From: Streptomyces sp. P3
GTDB taxonomy: Bacteria; Actinomycetota; Actinomycetes; Streptomycetales; Streptomycetaceae
Length of the DNA stretch: 64,000 nt
Direction of reading: 5' to 3'
Assembly: GCF_003032475.1 (NCBI RefSeq)
Contig: NZ_CP028369.1
Span: 4,898,001-4,962,000, forward strand
The translations under genes were made by a program, and so were the position numbers. The notes beneath the pieces are model-generated. The model made no database searches. It had not been told where the DNA came from and was given only the letters and a program-made list of their open reading frames with translations. This document shows positions 25,682 to 34,832 of this stretch, piece after piece. How positions within the stretch are numbered: position 1 is the first letter of the stretch; each line of letters starts with the position of its first letter.

Positions 25682-27550
25682 TCAGGTCGCCGACGGGTCC
25701 TGCGGCCCCCGCCCGGACAGCACCTCTCCGTACGCCTGCATCAGGTCGGGCAGGCGCAGCGTCGCCAGGTCGTCCCGGGTCAGCGCGCCCGGATAGGCCG
25801 ACAGACGCAGGTCCCGGTAGGCGCAGCTCTTCTCGTACAGGGTGCGCAGAAAACGCCCGTTGCCGAGCTCGTCGATCCAGCCCTGGTCGACCACGTGACC
25901 GGCGATCGAGCGCAGCTCGTCCAACGCCTCCTCGTCCCACGCGTCGCCGTTCTCCGCGGCCAGCACCTCTCCGATGGAGGTGAGTTCGAGGGGACGGTAG
26001 GAGGGGAAGTCGACACGGGTCGTGAAACGGGAGGACAGCCCGGGATTGGCCGTCAAGAGGCGGTCCATGCCCTCCGGATAGCCGGCCAGGATCACCACCA
26101 GGTGGTCCCGGTTGTCCTCGGCCCGTTTCAGCAGCACCTGCAATGCCTCGTCGCCGTACACGTCGCCCTTGCCGTAACCGGAGTTCGAGAGCGAGTACGC
26201 CTCGTCGACGAAGAGCACGCCGCCGAGGGCGGAGTCGATCAGCTCGTTGGCCTTCACGGCGGTCTGGCCGAGGTACTCACCCACCAGGTCGGCCCGCTGG
26301 GCCTCCACCAGATGGTCGCCGCCCAGCAGGCCGAGGGCGTAGAAGACGCGGCCGAGGATGCGGGCCACCGTCGTCTTGCCGGTACCGGAGGGGCCGGAGA
26401 ACACGAAGTGCCGCTTCGGCGGCTGGACCGGAAGGCCCTGGCCGGTCCGCAGCCGCGCCATGTTGAGCTGCGCCGAGAGCGCTTTGACCTGGCGTTTCAC
26501 CGGCTCCAGTCCCACCATGCGCTCCAGCTCGGCGAGCGCCTCCTCGAGTAACGCGGGATCGGTGGGACCGGCCGGCAGCGGTGACGAGGAACGGACGGCG
26601 TGCGTCTCGCGCACCGCCGGGTCGGTCACCGAGGGCATGGGCACGACGGGCGGCAGGTCCGAGGGCTCGAGCCGCAGGTCTCGGCCCTCCGCGCCGAACA
26701 GCGGGTCGAAACCGTCCGGCCCGTCCGCCGTGTCCTGCCCCAGCCCGCTGAGCGTGATCGACGCCAGATCCGCCGTGTCGTCGTATCCGTCGCCCTCCGC
26801 GATGGCGGCGAGCCGGGCCGAGGTGTCCATGAAGGCGGCGTCGACGCGGTGCACCGCCCGGTACAGGGGGAGGGCGGCCGCCGAACGGCCGGTGCCCTCG
26901 TGCGCCCTGGCCAGCCAGTACCGCAGCTCCTTGCGCTGCGGCTGCTCGCTGCGGCAGCGCATCAGAGCCGCCGAGAGCAGCGGCTCGGCCTGCCCGTACA
27001 TCTCCAGGCGCACCCGGGCCATCCCGCCGAACAGGCCGGCCTCGATGCACAGCAGCGGGTCGTCGAGCAGCGAGTCGGTGTACCGGACGAGTTGCTCCCA
27101 GTCCTTCACCAGGTACGCGCGACAGGCGTGCAGGAAGCGGACCTGGTGGTCGGTGTCGACGGGCGGGAGCCCGGCGAGGGCCCGGTCCAGTTCGGGCACG
27201 TGGCGGCCGTCGAGCCAGTGCGAGGCGTGGGCGAGCAGCAGGTCGCGGGGGCTCTCCAGTACCGGCTGCACCCACCAGCCCAGCCAGTACCAGGAGTTGA
27301 GGGTGCGGCGGTGCCGTGCGCGCTGCTCCCCGAACCGTTCGCGGTGGCGGAACATGCGCAGCAGCGCGGTCGTGGTGTCGACGCGCAGTGCGTGCAGTCC
27401 GAGCCAGCCGTCGGCCATCCCGGGATCGATCCGCACCGCGGTACGGAACTCCTCCTCCGCCTGCGGATAGGCGCCCATGGTGTAGGCGTCCACGCCTCGA
27501 AGCCAGGCGAGGTCGGCGGGGGCCTCGGGGCCCTGTGTGCCGAAGTCCAT
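25682..27550 (-). CDS. CbxX/EccA-like AAA+ ATPase with N-terminal TPR region
   Basis: A 622-residue protein. Residues 1 to about 290 are helical repeats of the TPR type (YPQAEEEFRTAVRIDPGMADGWLGLHAL). Residues about 355-600 are the AAA+ module of the CbxX/CfxQ family: Walker A FSGPSGTGKTT, Walker B VLFVDEAYSL, sensor VVILAGYPEGMDRLL and Arg finger NPGLSSRF. This architecture equals EccA of type VII secretion systems, but no other ESX component is near. ATG 27550 is the start, with GGGGGA upstream. It may be an orphan EccA-type chaperone for a distant ESX locus or another remodeller. Confidence 0.88.
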   Translation of the reverse strand: MDFGTQGPEAPADLAWLRGVDAYTMGAYPQAEEEFRTAVRIDPGMADGWLGLHALRVDTTTALLRMFRHRERFGEQRARHRRTLNSWYWLGWWVQPVLESPRDLLLAHASHWLDGRHVPELDRALAGLPPVDTDHQVRFLHACRAYLVKDWEQLVRYTDSLLDDPLLCIEAGLFGGMARVRLEMYGQAEPLLSAALMRCRSEQPQRKELRYWLARAHEGTGRSAAALPLYRAVHRVDAAFMDTSARLAAIAEGDGYDDTADLASITLSGLGQDTADGPDGFDPLFGAEGRDLRLEPSDLPPVVPMPSVTDPAVRETHAVRSSSPLPAGPTDPALLEEALAELERMVGLEPVKRQVKALSAQLNMARLRTGQGLPVQPPKRHFVFSGPSGTGKTTVARILGRVFYALGLLGGDHLVEAQRADLVGEYLGQTAVKANELIDSALGGVLFVDEAYSLSNSGYGKGDVYGDEALQVLLKRAEDNRDHLVVILAGYPEGMDRLLTANPGLSSRFTTRVDFPSYRPLELTSIGEVLAAENGDAWDEEALDELRSIAGHVVDQGWIDELGNGRFLRTLYEKSCAYRDLRLSAYPGALTRDDLATLRLPDLMQAYGEVLSGRGPQDPSAT

Positions 27551-27989
27551 CACGTCCCCCACAGACCGTGCCCCCGTCGGTATGCCGCCGGGTCGTCGCC
27601 CGCCGGCTGCCTTGGTCGAACCGCTGTGCCGCGGACCGGAGTTGCCAGGTGCGCGCAGCAGCCGTCCAGGTCGCACCGAGGGCATCGTACCTGCGGGAAG
27701 GGTGCCTGCCGTAGGGCGCCGCACGGGCCGTTCGACGAGGTGGGAGCAGACGGGGCGCATACCGCGTGGTGACCCTCGGTGAGCGGATCGCTTCGCGTCC
27801 GGCCCGGAAAGCCAGCCGGGAACGGCTTCCGGGCAGAACGAAGCCCCCGGTCACGGGGGAACAACCGGGGGCTTCGCGTCCGAGCGCGGCTGCGGTCGCC
27901 GCGCATTGAGAACGTAAGTCCTGTCCGGGCCGCCGGTCAAGCAGAGTCGGAGCACTTGGCGAAGTTCGGACGCGAGGGTCTTCACGAGT
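27551..27989. other. 439-bp intergenic region
   Basis: It lies between the AAA+ gene and the P-loop kinase gene, both on the minus strand, and holds the AAA+ promoter and the kinase terminator hairpins. No tRNA, small RNA or convincing ORF is seen here. Confidence 0.5.
27802..27876 (-). terminator. Two consecutive hairpins downstream of the P-loop kinase gene
   Basis: CGAAGCCCCCGGT (27839-27851) pairs perfectly with ACCGGGGGCTTCG (27864-27876), a 13-bp stem with a 12-nt loop. Next to it GCCCGGAAAGCC (27802-27813) pairs with GGCTTCCGGGC (27824-27834) with one bulge. In the minus direction they follow the kinase stop (27990) and precede the AAA+ promoter, so they form a strong tandem terminator. 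Confidence 0.75.
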
Positions 27990-28559
27990 TCACCACACCG
28001 AGGGTGGTCCCTCACGGTGGGTGACATCGCGGTCCGGACCAGAACTCTTCCCGGGCCCCGGCAGCACCACGTACCCCTGCCCCAACTGCCGTACCAGCAA
28101 GGCGGCGTGCGGCCGCGACGGGTCCTCGGCGAAGTGGCGGACCTCGGCCGGAACCCACTCGTCCCAGAACGCGCGCTGCTCCTCTCCGTCGCGCGCCCGG
28201 CCGCGCGTCCAGGACTCCTCGGGCGGTACCTCCATCCACAGCACGCACGCCAGGAACGGCCGCAGGGCGCGGCGGCCCGCGCCGACCCCCTCGACCAGCA
28301 CGGCGGGGGCGGCGGGCAGGACGCGGGGCGCGCCGAAGCGGTGGGCGCGCCAGTCGTAGGGCGTGTAGTGCGCGCTCTCGCCGCGGCCGAAGGGCTCGAT
28401 CACCTGGGTGAGCAGACGGCCGGTCCACGAGAACAGCTCGTCGTGGGACGCGATGTCGTCGAGGTGCAGCACCGGGGCGCCGTCCAGTGCCTGTGCCAGC
28501 CGTCCCGCGAAGGTGGACTTCCCCGAGCCGGCGTGCCCGTCGACGCCGATCAGACGCAC
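27990..28559 (-). CDS. P-loop kinase, uridine kinase-like
   Basis: About 189 residues. Walker A GHAGSGKST follows RLIGVD at the N-terminus. LHLDDIASHDELFSWTGRLL and YTPYDWRAHRFGAP match the substrate region of uridine/phosphoribulokinase-type proteins. GTG 28559 is the first start in the frame. The sequence before it (VIRQLASRLRRLSPSCGP) resembles the usual family N-terminus but has no start codon, so the true start may be non-standard or the 5' end may be eroded. The 3' end (GPGKSSGPDRDVTHREG) looks poorly conserved. Confidence 0.75.
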   Translation of the reverse strand: MRLIGVDGHAGSGKSTFAGRLAQALDGAPVLHLDDIASHDELFSWTGRLLTQVIEPFGRGESAHYTPYDWRAHRFGAPRVLPAAPAVLVEGVGAGRRALRPFLACVLWMEVPPEESWTRGRARDGEEQRAFWDEWVPAEVRHFAEDPSRPHAALLVRQLGQGYVVLPGPGKSSGPDRDVTHREGPPSVW

Positions 28560-28949
28560 CGGTCCGCAGGACGGCGACAGGCGGCGGAGCCGGGAGGCGA
28601 GCTGGCGGATGACGGATCCTGGGGTGCGCGAGGCCGACGGGGCGTGGGGCGGCGGGGTTGCTTCGGTGTGGCGGCGTTGCTTCGGTGTGGTGGTGCGTCG
28701 GTACAGCGGTGTTTCGGCCCGGAGATGCTTCGGTGCGGCGGTGCTTCGCCGTGGCGGGTGAGTCTACGGGGCCGCCGCCGCCCTCGGTGGGCCGGATGCC
28801 GGTGGGCCAGACCGATGGTGGTGGGCGTGGCACGGGCCCACCTGCTGGAAGCCGCGTGCGGCTCGCCCCATAGTGGCCGGACAGCCGCGGAGCGACACCG
28901 GGCTGTACAGAGTCGTACGGACCGCACAGACCCTCGGGAGCGTCCACCC
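28560..28949. repeat. Degenerate GCTTCGGTGTGGC repeats in a 390-bp intergenic region
   Basis: Between the divergent kinase and peptidase genes. GTTGCTTCGGTGTGG occurs at 28657-28671 and again at 28676-28690, with diverged copies GTTTCGGCCCGG, TGCTTCGGTGCGGCGG and TGCTTCGCCGTGGCGG up to 28756. Frames through it are Pro/Arg/His-rich artefacts. The rest is presumed promoter sequence for both genes. Confidence 0.6.
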
Positions 28950-30338
28950 ATGAGCAGACCCTTGAGCAGAGTCGAACAGCCGTCCCGCAGAACGGTCCTC
29001 GCCGCCACGGTCGCCGCCGCGGTCGCCGGGGGGTCGTGCCCCTCCGCGTCGGCCGCGTCCGCCGCCGAGGCGACCGGGGCGGCGGACGCCGAAGCGGCGC
29101 CGTCCCGAACCGTCGACTACCGCGGCTGGACGACCTACGCCGACTGGCGCTCCGGCCTCGCCGAGGGCACCCGTGCCCTGGCGGGGGTCCGCCCGGGGGT
29201 CTCCATCGCCACCCCGCTCGGCGTCGTCGATCACACCGACCGGCACAGCGGCACGACCGCGTCGTGGGAGTACGCGACCTGGACGTCGCCCCTGCACCGG
29301 CTCACCGTCCCCGCCACGGAGGCGATCGCCTCCTGGAACGCGAGCACCCCGGCCGGCAGCTGGCTCCAGGTCGAGTTCCGGGGCACGTACTCCGACGGCA
29401 CGGACACCCCCTGGTACGTCATGGGACGCTGGGCCTCCGGGGACCAGGACATCAAGCGGTGCTCGGTCGACGGCCAGACCGACGGCACAAGCACCGTATG
29501 GACCGACACCCTCGCGATCGACGACGCCGCGAGCGGGTTGCGGCTCGACGCGTACCGCCTCCGCCTCACCCTGTATCGCCGTCCCGGCACGAAGGTCACG
29601 CCGACCGTGTGGCGGCTCGGGGCGATGGGTTCCGACGTGCCGGACCGTTTCACCGTGCCGGCCTCCGTGCCCGGCCTGGCGCGGGAACTGCGCGTGCCCC
29701 GTTACTCGCAGGAGATCCACCAGGGCCAGTACCCCGAGTACGACAGCGGCGGCGAGGCCTGGTGCAGCCCCACCTCCTCGCAGATGATCGTCGAGTACTG
29801 GGGCGGCCGGCTCACCGACGAGCAGCTCGCGTGGGTCGACCCCTCCTACGCCGACCCGCAGGTGTGCCACGCGGCCCGCCACACCTACGACCACCAGTAC
29901 GCCGGCTGTGGCAACTGGCCGTTCAACGCGGCCTATGCGGCCACCTTCGAGGACCTGCAGGGCGTGGTCACCCGGCTCGGCTCCCTCACCGACCTCGAGA
30001 CGCTGATCGGCGCGGGCATCCCGGCCATGACGTCACAGTCCTTCCTCAAGGGGGAGCTCACCGGAGCGGGTTACGGGACCTCCGGGCATCTGATGACCGT
30101 GATCGGCTTCACCGCCGAGGGCGACGTGATCGCCAACGACCCGTTCTCGGCGGACGACGCGGCGGTGCGGCGGGTGTACCCGCGGCGGGAGTTCGAGGAC
30201 ATCTGGCTCAGGACCAGGCGTCGCAACGCGACGGGCAAGGTGGTCTCCGGCACGGGCGGCGTCTGCTACCTCTACTTCCCGGCACGTCCGAGCGCCCGCC
30301 AGCGCCAGGCTCTGACGGCGGTGGGAATCCGGATGTGA
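28950..30338 (+). CDS. Tat-exported C39-like peptidase
   Basis: A 462-residue extracellular protein. The twin-arginine signal PSRRTVLAATVAAAVAGG ends near residue 40. A beta-rich region (about 50-250, TTASWEYATWTSPLHRL onward) precedes a C39-like papain-fold domain. Catalytic residues fit C272 (GGEAWCSPTSSQM), H380 (TSGHLMTVIGF) and N396/D397 (VIANDPF). It probably cleaves peptides or cell-wall-linked substrates outside the cell. ATG 28950 follows GGGAG. Confidence 0.88.
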   Translation: MSRPLSRVEQPSRRTVLAATVAAAVAGGSCPSASAASAAEATGAADAEAAPSRTVDYRGWTTYADWRSGLAEGTRALAGVRPGVSIATPLGVVDHTDRHSGTTASWEYATWTSPLHRLTVPATEAIASWNASTPAGSWLQVEFRGTYSDGTDTPWYVMGRWASGDQDIKRCSVDGQTDGTSTVWTDTLAIDDAASGLRLDAYRLRLTLYRRPGTKVTPTVWRLGAMGSDVPDRFTVPASVPGLARELRVPRYSQEIHQGQYPEYDSGGEAWCSPTSSQMIVEYWGGRLTDEQLAWVDPSYADPQVCHAARHTYDHQYAGCGNWPFNAAYAATFEDLQGVVTRLGSLTDLETLIGAGIPAMTSQSFLKGELTGAGYGTSGHLMTVIGFTAEGDVIANDPFSADDAAVRRVYPRREFEDIWLRTRRRNATGKVVSGTGGVCYLYFPARPSARQRQALTAVGIRM

Positions 30339-30429
30339 GCAAGATCTCTGCCACAAAAGACCCGGCGGGTGGCAGGGTGGACGGATCGGTGGGGGGATCC
30401 ACCAGTACGTCCGACTTCAGCGAGACACC

Positions 30430-30570
30430 ATGACCGCTCAGACAGCCACTGTCACCCGCACCCGTACCGGCGGCCCCGAAACCGACGGCCCGAAGATCCT
30501 GGAGCACGCCCTGGGCTGGGTCCTCGTCGCGGTTTTCGCGATGCTGGTCACCCAGCTCGGGCTGCTCTGA
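30430..30570 (+). CDS. 46-residue single-span membrane peptide
   Basis: The product starts MTAQTATVTRTRTGG. A Thr/Arg-rich N-terminus is followed by one clear hydrophobic helix (residues 27-46, LGWVLVAVFAMLVTQLGLL) ending at the stop. It lies between the peptidase and the TetR gene on the same strand. No family function is known to me. Codon usage is typical of the genome, with third-position G/C, which supports it being real. Confidence 0.65.
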   Translation: MTAQTATVTRTRTGGPETDGPKILEHALGWVLVAVFAMLVTQLGLL

Positions 30571-30573
30571 CGG

Positions 30574-30602
30574 GTGTGACCTGACACACGGTTGACCTGA
30601 CA
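30574..30602. promoter_or_regulatory. Candidate TetR operator: direct repeats and palindrome
   Basis: TGACCTGACA occurs twice, at 30577-30586 and 30593-30602, 16 bp apart. GTGTG (30574-30578) and CACAC (30585-30589) additionally form an inverted repeat over the first copy. The site is 43 bp before the TTG start of the TetR gene, so autoregulation is plausible. Confidence 0.45.
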
Positions 30603-30644
30603 TACTGCGGATGTCCCGCCGACTGCCCGAGACCAGGGTCGAAA

Positions 30645-31304
30645 TTGAATATCAGTGAACAGCGCGAAGTCGTACGTCCCCGGGCGCGCGGCACCGAGCG
30701 CTCACTGGCGCGTCGCGCCGAACTCATCTCCATCGGCCGGAAGTTGTTCGCCGACACGTCCTACGACGCGCTCTCGATGGACGACATCGCCCGGCAGGCG
30801 CATGTCGCCAAGGGGCTGATCTACTACTACTTCCAGTCCAAGCGCGGCTACTACCTGGCCATCATCCAGGATTCCGTCGCCGATCTGGTCACCTTCGCGG
30901 CGAGCGGCCTCGAACTGCCCCAGGTGGACCGGGTGCAGCGCACCATCGACGGTTATCTGCGCTATGCCGAGCACAACCAGGCCGCCTACCGCACGATCGT
31001 GAGCGGCGGCGTCGGCTTCGACACCGAGGTCCACGGCATCCGGGACGGCGTGCGCGCGGCGATCGTGGCGACCATCGCCGAGGGTGCGTACGGCCGCAGT
31101 GACGTGCCGCCGCTGCCGCGCATGGGTCTGCTCGCCTGGGTGTGCAGCGTCGAGGGGGTCACGCTGGAGTGGATCGACCGTCCCGAGCTCACCCGTGCGG
31201 TCATGGTCGAGCTGCTGGTGAAGACCCTGGGGGGCGCCCTGCGCGCCATCGAGGACCTCGACCCGGCCTTCCCGGCGCCGAAGCCGGCCCGGCGCGAGGG
31301 CTGA
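30645..31304 (+). CDS. TetR-family regulator
   Basis: A 219-residue repressor. The helix-turn-helix is at about 25-70: AELISIGRKLFADTSYDALS, MDDIARQAHVAKGLIYYYFQ, SKRGYYLAII. The C-terminal ligand domain is unrelated to any effector I can name. TTG 30645 is used because it gives the natural N-terminus and follows AGGG; no ATG or GTG lies in frame before the HTH. A likely self-operator is just upstream. Confidence 0.88.
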   Translation: MNISEQREVVRPRARGTERSLARRAELISIGRKLFADTSYDALSMDDIARQAHVAKGLIYYYFQSKRGYYLAIIQDSVADLVTFAASGLELPQVDRVQRTIDGYLRYAEHNQAAYRTIVSGGVGFDTEVHGIRDGVRAAIVATIAEGAYGRSDVPPLPRMGLLAWVCSVEGVTLEWIDRPELTRAVMVELLVKTLGGALRAIEDLDPAFPAPKPARREG

Positions 31305-31486
31305 CAGGCAGGGCATGCGCACGGCGCGCACCGCCGGCGGTGCGCGCCGCACGGCGACCCCACCCGCCGGCGGTGCGGACCTGCCGAGGGGGCCGCGCGG
31401 GTGTGAGGGCTGACGGGCCTACGCCCCGGCCGCGACCCGGCCGGTGGGCTACCCGATCGCCCTGACACGGTCCGCCGTTCGGCGGG

Positions 31487-31753
31487 TCATCGCCCCTCGT
31501 CCCTTGGATTCGCGAGGCCGCTGAACTGTCCCCTCCGTACCTGCGGCGCGGCGAGCCGCACCCACTCCGGGTCATGACGCCCCGGCAGGGTGCGGCCCCG
31601 GTCGGCCCAAGTCCGCAGCAGGTCGCGGTAGATGGGCGGGTCCTGAGGGGGCGGCGGAGTCAGCGGAACCGATTCTGCGTTCACGGGCTCCGGACGTACC
31701 GGTGCGGAGAGCCGATGGTGACGCCCGGGAGCAGCCGAGTTGGTGGGTGCCAT
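31487..31753 (-). CDS. Small Streptomyces hypothetical protein
   Basis: An 88-residue protein. The second half (YRDLLRTWADRGRTLPGRHD, PEWVRLAAPQ) looks like a conserved actinomycete small protein, while the first 35 residues are Pro-rich and poorly constrained. The start is uncertain: ATG 31753 has a weak ribosome site, and a GTG at about codon 24 follows GGAG closely. The role is unknown. Confidence 0.5.
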   Translation of the reverse strand: MAPTNSAAPGRHHRLSAPVRPEPVNAESVPLTPPPPQDPPIYRDLLRTWADRGRTLPGRHDPEWVRLAAPQVRRGQFSGLANPRDEGR

Positions 31754-31978
31754 ACCAGGGCAACGCGGGTCCGCGCGACCCGGTCACCGGCGGGCAGGGG
31801 CGCGCGTGAGTTCGGGATGTGCTCCCGGGGGCCGCTGAGACGTCCGTGCCGGCGTCCGTCACGGACGTCGCCGTCCCGGTCGGTGAGGGCGCGCCGATCC
31901 CGCACCACGGCCCGAGGCCGGCCATGGTGCAGTCCTGTCACGGGAGTCGAGCCGCGGCGGCGGGTGCGGCAACGCCGC

Positions 31979-32449
31979 TCAGGCGGCCGCGCGGCGCGTC
32001 GCCGGGGCGCGCATCGCGGGCACGCGCATCGGGCGCGAACCCGGGCCGCCGACGTGCGAGAAGGGCTGGGTACGCCAGTCCAGCCCCTGAGGAAGCGTCA
32101 GCAGGAGCGCGGTGTCCTGCCCCTGGAGTTCCGCGGACTCGTCCGCGGGACGGGCCTCGGCCGCCGAGCGCCCCGTGCCGGCGCAGACCGTGAGTCCGAA
32201 CGGATTCCACGGAGAGGCGCACAGCGCGTGCTCCGGAAGGCTCTCCTCGTCCGCGAGCAGCGCGATGGGCTGCGCGCAGTCAGGGCAGATCACCCGGTAC
32301 ATCTCGAAGGTGTCGTACGCGTCGACGTGCTCGGCGGCGTCACCGTCGAAGCCGTCGGCGTCGAAGGGTTCGACGCCCTCCGGCTCGGGCTCGCCGACGG
32401 ACTGGAGCCGCTTGGGCGCGGTGCGACCAGGGCGCTTGGGACTCTGCAT
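31979..32449 (-). CDS. Hypothetical protein with a CxxC cluster
   Basis: A 156-residue soluble protein. An acidic N-terminal part (GEPEPEGVEPFDADGFDGD) is followed by YRVICPDCAQPIALLADEE and later HALCASPWNPFGLTVC. These four cysteines could bind zinc, in the manner of a small zinc ribbon. The C-terminus is Arg/Ala-rich. ATG 32449 follows GGGGAGAAG, a strong site. It is divergent from the Lrp gene. No function is assignable. Confidence 0.75.
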   Translation of the reverse strand: MQSPKRPGRTAPKRLQSVGEPEPEGVEPFDADGFDGDAAEHVDAYDTFEMYRVICPDCAQPIALLADEESLPEHALCASPWNPFGLTVCAGTGRSAAEARPADESAELQGQDTALLLTLPQGLDWRTQPFSHVGGPGSRPMRVPAMRAPATRRAAA

Positions 32450-32724
32450 GTGCTTCTCCCCCTCGGGCTGGGTCGTGACGGCAGTGCGGTCTCGACCACA
32501 GCAAGCACTTCCCTGCCCGTCCCGGCGGTAACCACCGGGGCATCACGAAGCGTTCACGAGTGCTGTGGCATTCGTCACATGCCGCTCGCAGGTGCCCCGC
32601 ACGCGAACGCTCCCGCGCGGCGCCCGGTCGTCGCGCGGGCCCGCTCCGGACACATCACAAACGGGGTATGACCTGCGCTGCATAGGTATACGCGGAGATC
32701 GCGCTGCCTGTAAGTTCTTGCGCC

Positions 32725-33165
32725 ATGGAGGAGCTGGACCGACAAATCGTGCAGCTGCTCGTCAAGGACGGGCGGATGAGCTACACCGATCTGGGCAAGG
32801 CCACGGGCCTGTCCACATCTGCCGTGCACCAGAGGGTGCGAAGGCTGGAACAGCGCGGCGTCATCCGCGGATACGCGGCCGTCGTCGACTCGGAGGCCGT
32901 CGGGCTGCCCCTGACCGCCTTCATCTCGGTGAAGCCGTTCGACCCCAGCGCCCCCGACGACATCGCCGAGCGGCTGGCGGACGTGCCCGAGATCGAGGCC
33001 TGCCACAGCGTGGCCGGCGACGAGAACTACATCCTCAAGGTGCGCGTGGCCACCCCGCACGAGCTGGAGGAGTTGCTGGGGCGGCTCAGGGCGCTCGCGG
33101 GAGTGTCGACGAGGACGACGGTCGTCCTGTCCACCCCCTACGAGGCCCGGCCGCCGCGGATCTGA
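32725..33165 (+). CDS. Lrp/AsnC-family regulator
   Basis: A 146-residue protein. The HTH comprises MEELDRQIVQLLVKDGRMSY, TDLGKATGLSTSAVHQRVRR. The RAM/ACT ligand domain follows (VGLPLTAFISVKPFDPSAPD to VLSTPYEARPP). TAAGTT (32711-32716) lies eight bases before ATG 32725, with no ribosome site, suggesting a leaderless transcript. It is 50 bp upstream of the amidohydrolase gene, which it may regulate. Confidence 0.9.
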   Translation: MEELDRQIVQLLVKDGRMSYTDLGKATGLSTSAVHQRVRRLEQRGVIRGYAAVVDSEAVGLPLTAFISVKPFDPSAPDDIAERLADVPEIEACHSVAGDENYILKVRVATPHELEELLGRLRALAGVSTRTTVVLSTPYEARPPRI

Positions 33166-33215
33166 GGAGCCCCCTGGGGGACGGGCGCCCCCGGGGAAGC
33201 GCGAGACTGTTCTCC

Positions 33216-34832
33216 ATGAGCGAGCACGCCCCCGAGCCCAAGACCGTCCTGCTCCGCCGAGGAGAGGTCCACAGCCCCGCCGATCCCTTCGCGACCGCGA
33301 TGGTCGTCGAACGCGGTCAGGTCGCCTGGGTCGGCTCCGAGGGCGCCGCCGACGCCTTCGCCGGCGGCGTCGACGAGGTGGTCGACCTGGACGGAGCCCT
33401 CGTCACCCCGGCGTTCACCGACGCCCATGTGCACACCACGTCCACCGGCCTCGCGCTCACCGGACTCGACCTGTCCGCGGCGCCATCCCTGGCGGCCGCC
33501 CTCGCCCTGGTGCGCGAGTTCGCGGTGTCCCGCCCGCAGGACAAGGTGCTGCTGGGCCATGGTTGGGACGCCTCCCGCTGGCCGGAGGGCCGCCCGCCCC
33601 GGCGCGCGGAACTGGACGAGGCGGCCGGCGGCCGGCCGCTCTACCTCAGCCGGATCGACGTCCACTCGGCCGCGGTCACCACCGCCCTGCTGGCACTCGC
33701 CCCCCGGGCCCGGGACGCGGCAGGCTTCGCCGACGAAGATCCGCTCACCCGCGACGCCCACCACACCGTCCGCGCCGCCGCGTTCGCAGCCGTGACGCCC
33801 GCCCAGCGCGCCGAGGCCCAGCGCACCGCCCTCGCGCACGCCGCCTCGCTCGGCATCGGATCCGTCCACGAGTGCGCCGGCCCGGAGATCTCCTCCGAGG
33901 ACGACTTCACCGACCTGCTTCGGCTCGCCGCCCGGACGCCCGGCCCCCGCGTCGTCGGCTACTGGGCGGAGCGCGACGTCGACAAGGCCCGCGAGCTCGG
34001 AGCCCTCGGAGCCGCGGGGGACCTGTTCGTCGACGGAGCCCTCGGCTCCCACACCGCCTGTCTGCACACTCCGTACGCCGACGCCGGGCACACCGGAGCC
34101 GCCTACCTGGACGCCGACGACGTCGCCGCCCACGTGACGGCCTGCACCGAAGCAGGGCTCCAGGCGGGCTTCCACGCCATCGGCGACGCCGCCGTCACGG
34201 CCGTCGTCGAGGGCGTCCGCGCCGCCGCCGAGAAGGTCGGCCTAGCCCGGATCCGCGCCGCCCGCCACCGTGTGGAGCACGCGGAGATGCTCACGCCCGA
34301 GACCGTCGCCGCCTTCGCCGAACTGGGACTCACCGCCTCCGTCCAGCCCGCCTTCGACGCCCTGTGGGGCGGCGAACAGGGAATGTACGCGCAGCGGCTG
34401 GGCGAGGACCGGGCGAGGACCCTGAACCCGTTCGCCGCCCTGCTGCGGGCCGGCGTGCCGCTCGCCTTCGGCTCCGACAGCCCGGTCACCCCGCTCGACC
34501 CGTGGGGGACCGTGCGCGCCGCCGCCTTCCATCGGACCCCGGAACACCGGGTCTCCGCCCGCGCCGCGTTCACCGCGCACACCCGTGGCGGCTGGCGGGC
34601 GGTCGGCCGCGACGACGCGGGGGTGCTGGTCCCGGGCGCACCGGCCGACTACGCGCTCTGGCGCACGGACGAACTCGTGGTCCAGGCCCCGGACGACCGT
34701 GTCGCCCGTTGGTCCACCGACCCCCGTTCCGGAACCCCGGGACTGCCCGATCTGACGCCCGGCAACGACCTCCCGGTGTGTCTGCGCACCGTGGTGGGCG
34801 GCCGGACGGTGTTCGTGCGGCCGAGCGAGTGA
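33216..34832 (+). CDS. YtcJ-like amidohydrolase
   Basis: A 538-residue metal-dependent hydrolase of the amidohydrolase-3 group. Metal and catalytic motifs are [38 protein letters not shown] and [13 protein letters not shown]. The N-terminal beta-strands ([20 protein letters not shown]) belong to the composite sandwich domain. No signal peptide is present, so it is cytoplasmic. The substrate is unknown; relatives act on N-substituted amides or formamides. Confidence 0.9.
   Translation: MSEHAPEPKTVLLRRGEVHSPADPFATAMVVERGQVAWVGSEGAADAFAGGVDEVVDLDGALVTPAFTDAHVHTTSTGLALTGLDLSAAPSLAAALALVREFAVSRPQDKVLLGHGWDASRWPEGRPPRRAELDEAAGGRPLYLSRIDVHSAAVTTALLALAPRARDAAGFADEDPLTRDAHHTVRAAAFAAVTPAQRAEAQRTALAHAASLGIGSVHECAGPEISSEDDFTDLLRLAARTPGPRVVGYWAERDVDKARELGALGAAGDLFVDGALGSHTACLHTPYADAGHTGAAYLDADDVAAHVTACTEAGLQAGFHAIGDAAVTAVVEGVRAAAEKVGLARIRAARHRVEHAEMLTPETVAAFAELGLTASVQPAFDALWGGEQGMYAQRLGEDRARTLNPFAALLRAGVPLAFGSDSPVTPLDPWGTVRAAAFHRTPEHRVSARAAFTAHTRGGWRAVGRDDAGVLVPGAPADYALWRTDELVVQAPDDRVARWSTDPRSGTPGLPDLTPGNDLPVCLRTVVGGRTVFVRPSE

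Noticed and set aside
27551..28010. tRNA gene beside the 13-bp hairpin at 27839-27876
   Set aside because: No T-loop GGTTCGAATCC-like segment or cloverleaf could be found; the hairpins are better read as terminators.
28560..28949. Proline/histidine-rich ORFs over the degenerate repeats before the peptidase
   Set aside because: The composition follows the repeat; no conserved protein signature. The peptidase begins at 28950 with a Tat signal.
31754..31978. Minus-strand ORF at 31681-31941 as a real gene
   Set aside because: Arg/His-rich, no ribosome site, overlaps the better-supported small protein at 31487-31753.
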